64,000 bases of DNA from Blastopirellula sp. J2-11 (GTDB taxonomy: Bacteria > Planctomycetota > Planctomycetia > Pirellulales > Pirellulaceae): the NCBI RefSeq assembly GCF_024584705.1, contig NZ_CP097384.1, positions 558,001 through 622,000 of the forward strand, written 5' to 3'. How positions within the stretch are numbered: the stretch's first letter is position 1; each line of letters opens with the position of its first letter. Made by a program: the position numbers and the translations under genes. Below, one piece after another: positions 63,441 to 64,000 of this stretch. Under the pieces are notes generated by a model. That model made no database searches. It was not told where the DNA came from and saw nothing but the letters and a program-made list of their open reading frames with translations.

Positions 63441-63977
63441 TTAGAGAGATGAAGCGCGAGGAAAATCGACCTCGGTATCCGCGACGATGTTGAAATAGTT
63501 GGTAAAGATATCGAGTGCGACACCGGCGATGACTTCGGCGATAGCGCCCTCGTCAAAACCGGCGTCGCGGACTGCTTGCACATCGGCGTCGCTGACCTGC
63601 CCGCGTGTTTCGACGATCTGGCGAGCGAACCGAAGCAAACTGTCGGTCGCGGGATCAATCGAACGGCCGTTGCGACTATCACCGATTTGGTCTGAGGTCA
63701 GGCCGACCATCTTGCCGACCGCCGAGTGGGCGGCCAGACAGTAATCGCATCCGTTCGCTTGGGCGACCGCCAGGGCGATTTGTTCGCGGACTTTGGCGGA
63801 GAGTTTTCCGTGTCCCAGGGCGCCGCTCAGCGACAGGTAGCCCTCCAAAACAGCAGGCGAGTTCGCCATGGTACGCATCATGTTGGGAACCATGCCGAGC
63901 TTTCGACCGACCGTTTCCAGCATCTCTTTGGACTTCCCTTCAGCGTTCTCTGGGGCGATTGCGTTCAGGCGTGACAT
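63441..63977 (-). CDS. AhpD-like carboxymuconolactone-decarboxylase-family peroxidase
   Basis: 178 residues. The AhpD active-site pattern E-x11-C-x2-C-x3-H is present: E65, C77, C80, H84 in the segment NGCDYCLAAHSAVGKM. This points to a thiol peroxidase or its reductant adaptor. The N-terminal MSRLNAIAPENAEGKSKEML is typical of the peroxidase-related members. First gene of the minus-strand run AhpD-like, DUF417, DUF1348, hydrolase. AAGGGAG lies about 8 nt before the ATG. The window ends just upstream, so its promoter and regulator are not seen. Confidence 0.9.
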   Translation of the reverse strand: MSRLNAIAPENAEGKSKEMLETVGRKLGMVPNMMRTMANSPAVLEGYLSLSGALGHGKLSAKVREQIALAVAQANGCDYCLAAHSAVGKMVGLTSDQIGDSRNGRSIDPATDSLLRFARQIVETRGQVSDADVQAVRDAGFDEGAIAEVIAGVALDIFTNYFNIVADTEVDFPRASSL

Positions 63978-64000
63978 AGTTCGTTCTCCCTTGCGTAGCG

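Overview
The window looks like a chromosomal segment of a planctomycete of the Pirellulaceae/Blastopirellula type. This rests on gene content rather than a phylogenetic marker. It carries three DUF1559 pseudopilin-like proteins, two DUF1549/DUF1553 cytochrome proteins with DUF1501 partners, FecR-like proteins paired with ECF sigma factors, DUF1080/PVC-type dehydrogenase proteins and two sulfatases. GC content is moderate to high, and many genes have alternative GTG or TTG starts.

Layout, 1-22 kb. The left edge cuts a DUF1080 plus PVC-dehydrogenase gene. It is followed on the minus strand by a GntR/FCD regulator with a palindromic operator candidate and by an AraC regulator. A plus-strand run (3.5-11.8 kb) then encodes a DUF1559 protein, a small lipoprotein, a TIM-barrel protein and a Tm-1-like ATP-binding protein (the two halves of plant Tm-1 as separate genes), a Dabb protein and a 1439-residue DUF1080/propeller/HEAT/LamG/cytochrome c protein. 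Facing it is a minus-strand set (11.9-20.7 kb): ECF sigma, FecR-like, DUF1549/1553, DUF1501 and an apparently exported HpcH/HpaI aldolase. Another DUF1559 gene lies at 21-22 kb.

22-34 kb. A sulfatase precedes a metal-efflux cluster: a His-rich secreted protein, an RND adaptor with a His-rich tail, a CusA/CzcA-type pump and a His-rich lipoprotein. Next is an IS3-family element (30830-32119) that has split an array of 38-bp tandem repeats, leaving a 4-bp target duplication and perfect 32-bp terminal inverted repeats. The array lies just 3' of a beta-CASP metallo-beta-lactamase exonuclease-like gene. A complete tmRNA gene (33433-33798, tag AENNTLVLAA) and a strong terminator follow.

34-48 kb. 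Four surface-polysaccharide-type genes (two epimerases, a GT2 glycosyltransferase, a GT39-like membrane protein) lie downstream of tmRNA. Then comes a tightly overlapped Bat operon on the minus strand (MoxR, DUF58, DUF4381, BatA, BatB, BatC, BatD) and a second sulfatase.

47-64 kb. A second ECF sigma / FecR / DUF1549-1553 / DUF1501 / DUF1559 / lipoprotein set runs on the minus strand. It is followed by a SWIM zinc-finger gene overlapping a 1001-codon gene of unknown function, and by an AhpD-like / DUF417 / DUF1348 / alpha-beta hydrolase operon ending at a long hairpin.

The most unusual items are the IS-split 38-bp repeat array, the Tm-1 split pair inside a larger operon, the SWIM plus 1001-aa pair, the exported aldolase and the three-protein histidine-rich efflux cluster. 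All functional statements come from reading motifs by eye. No database search was run.
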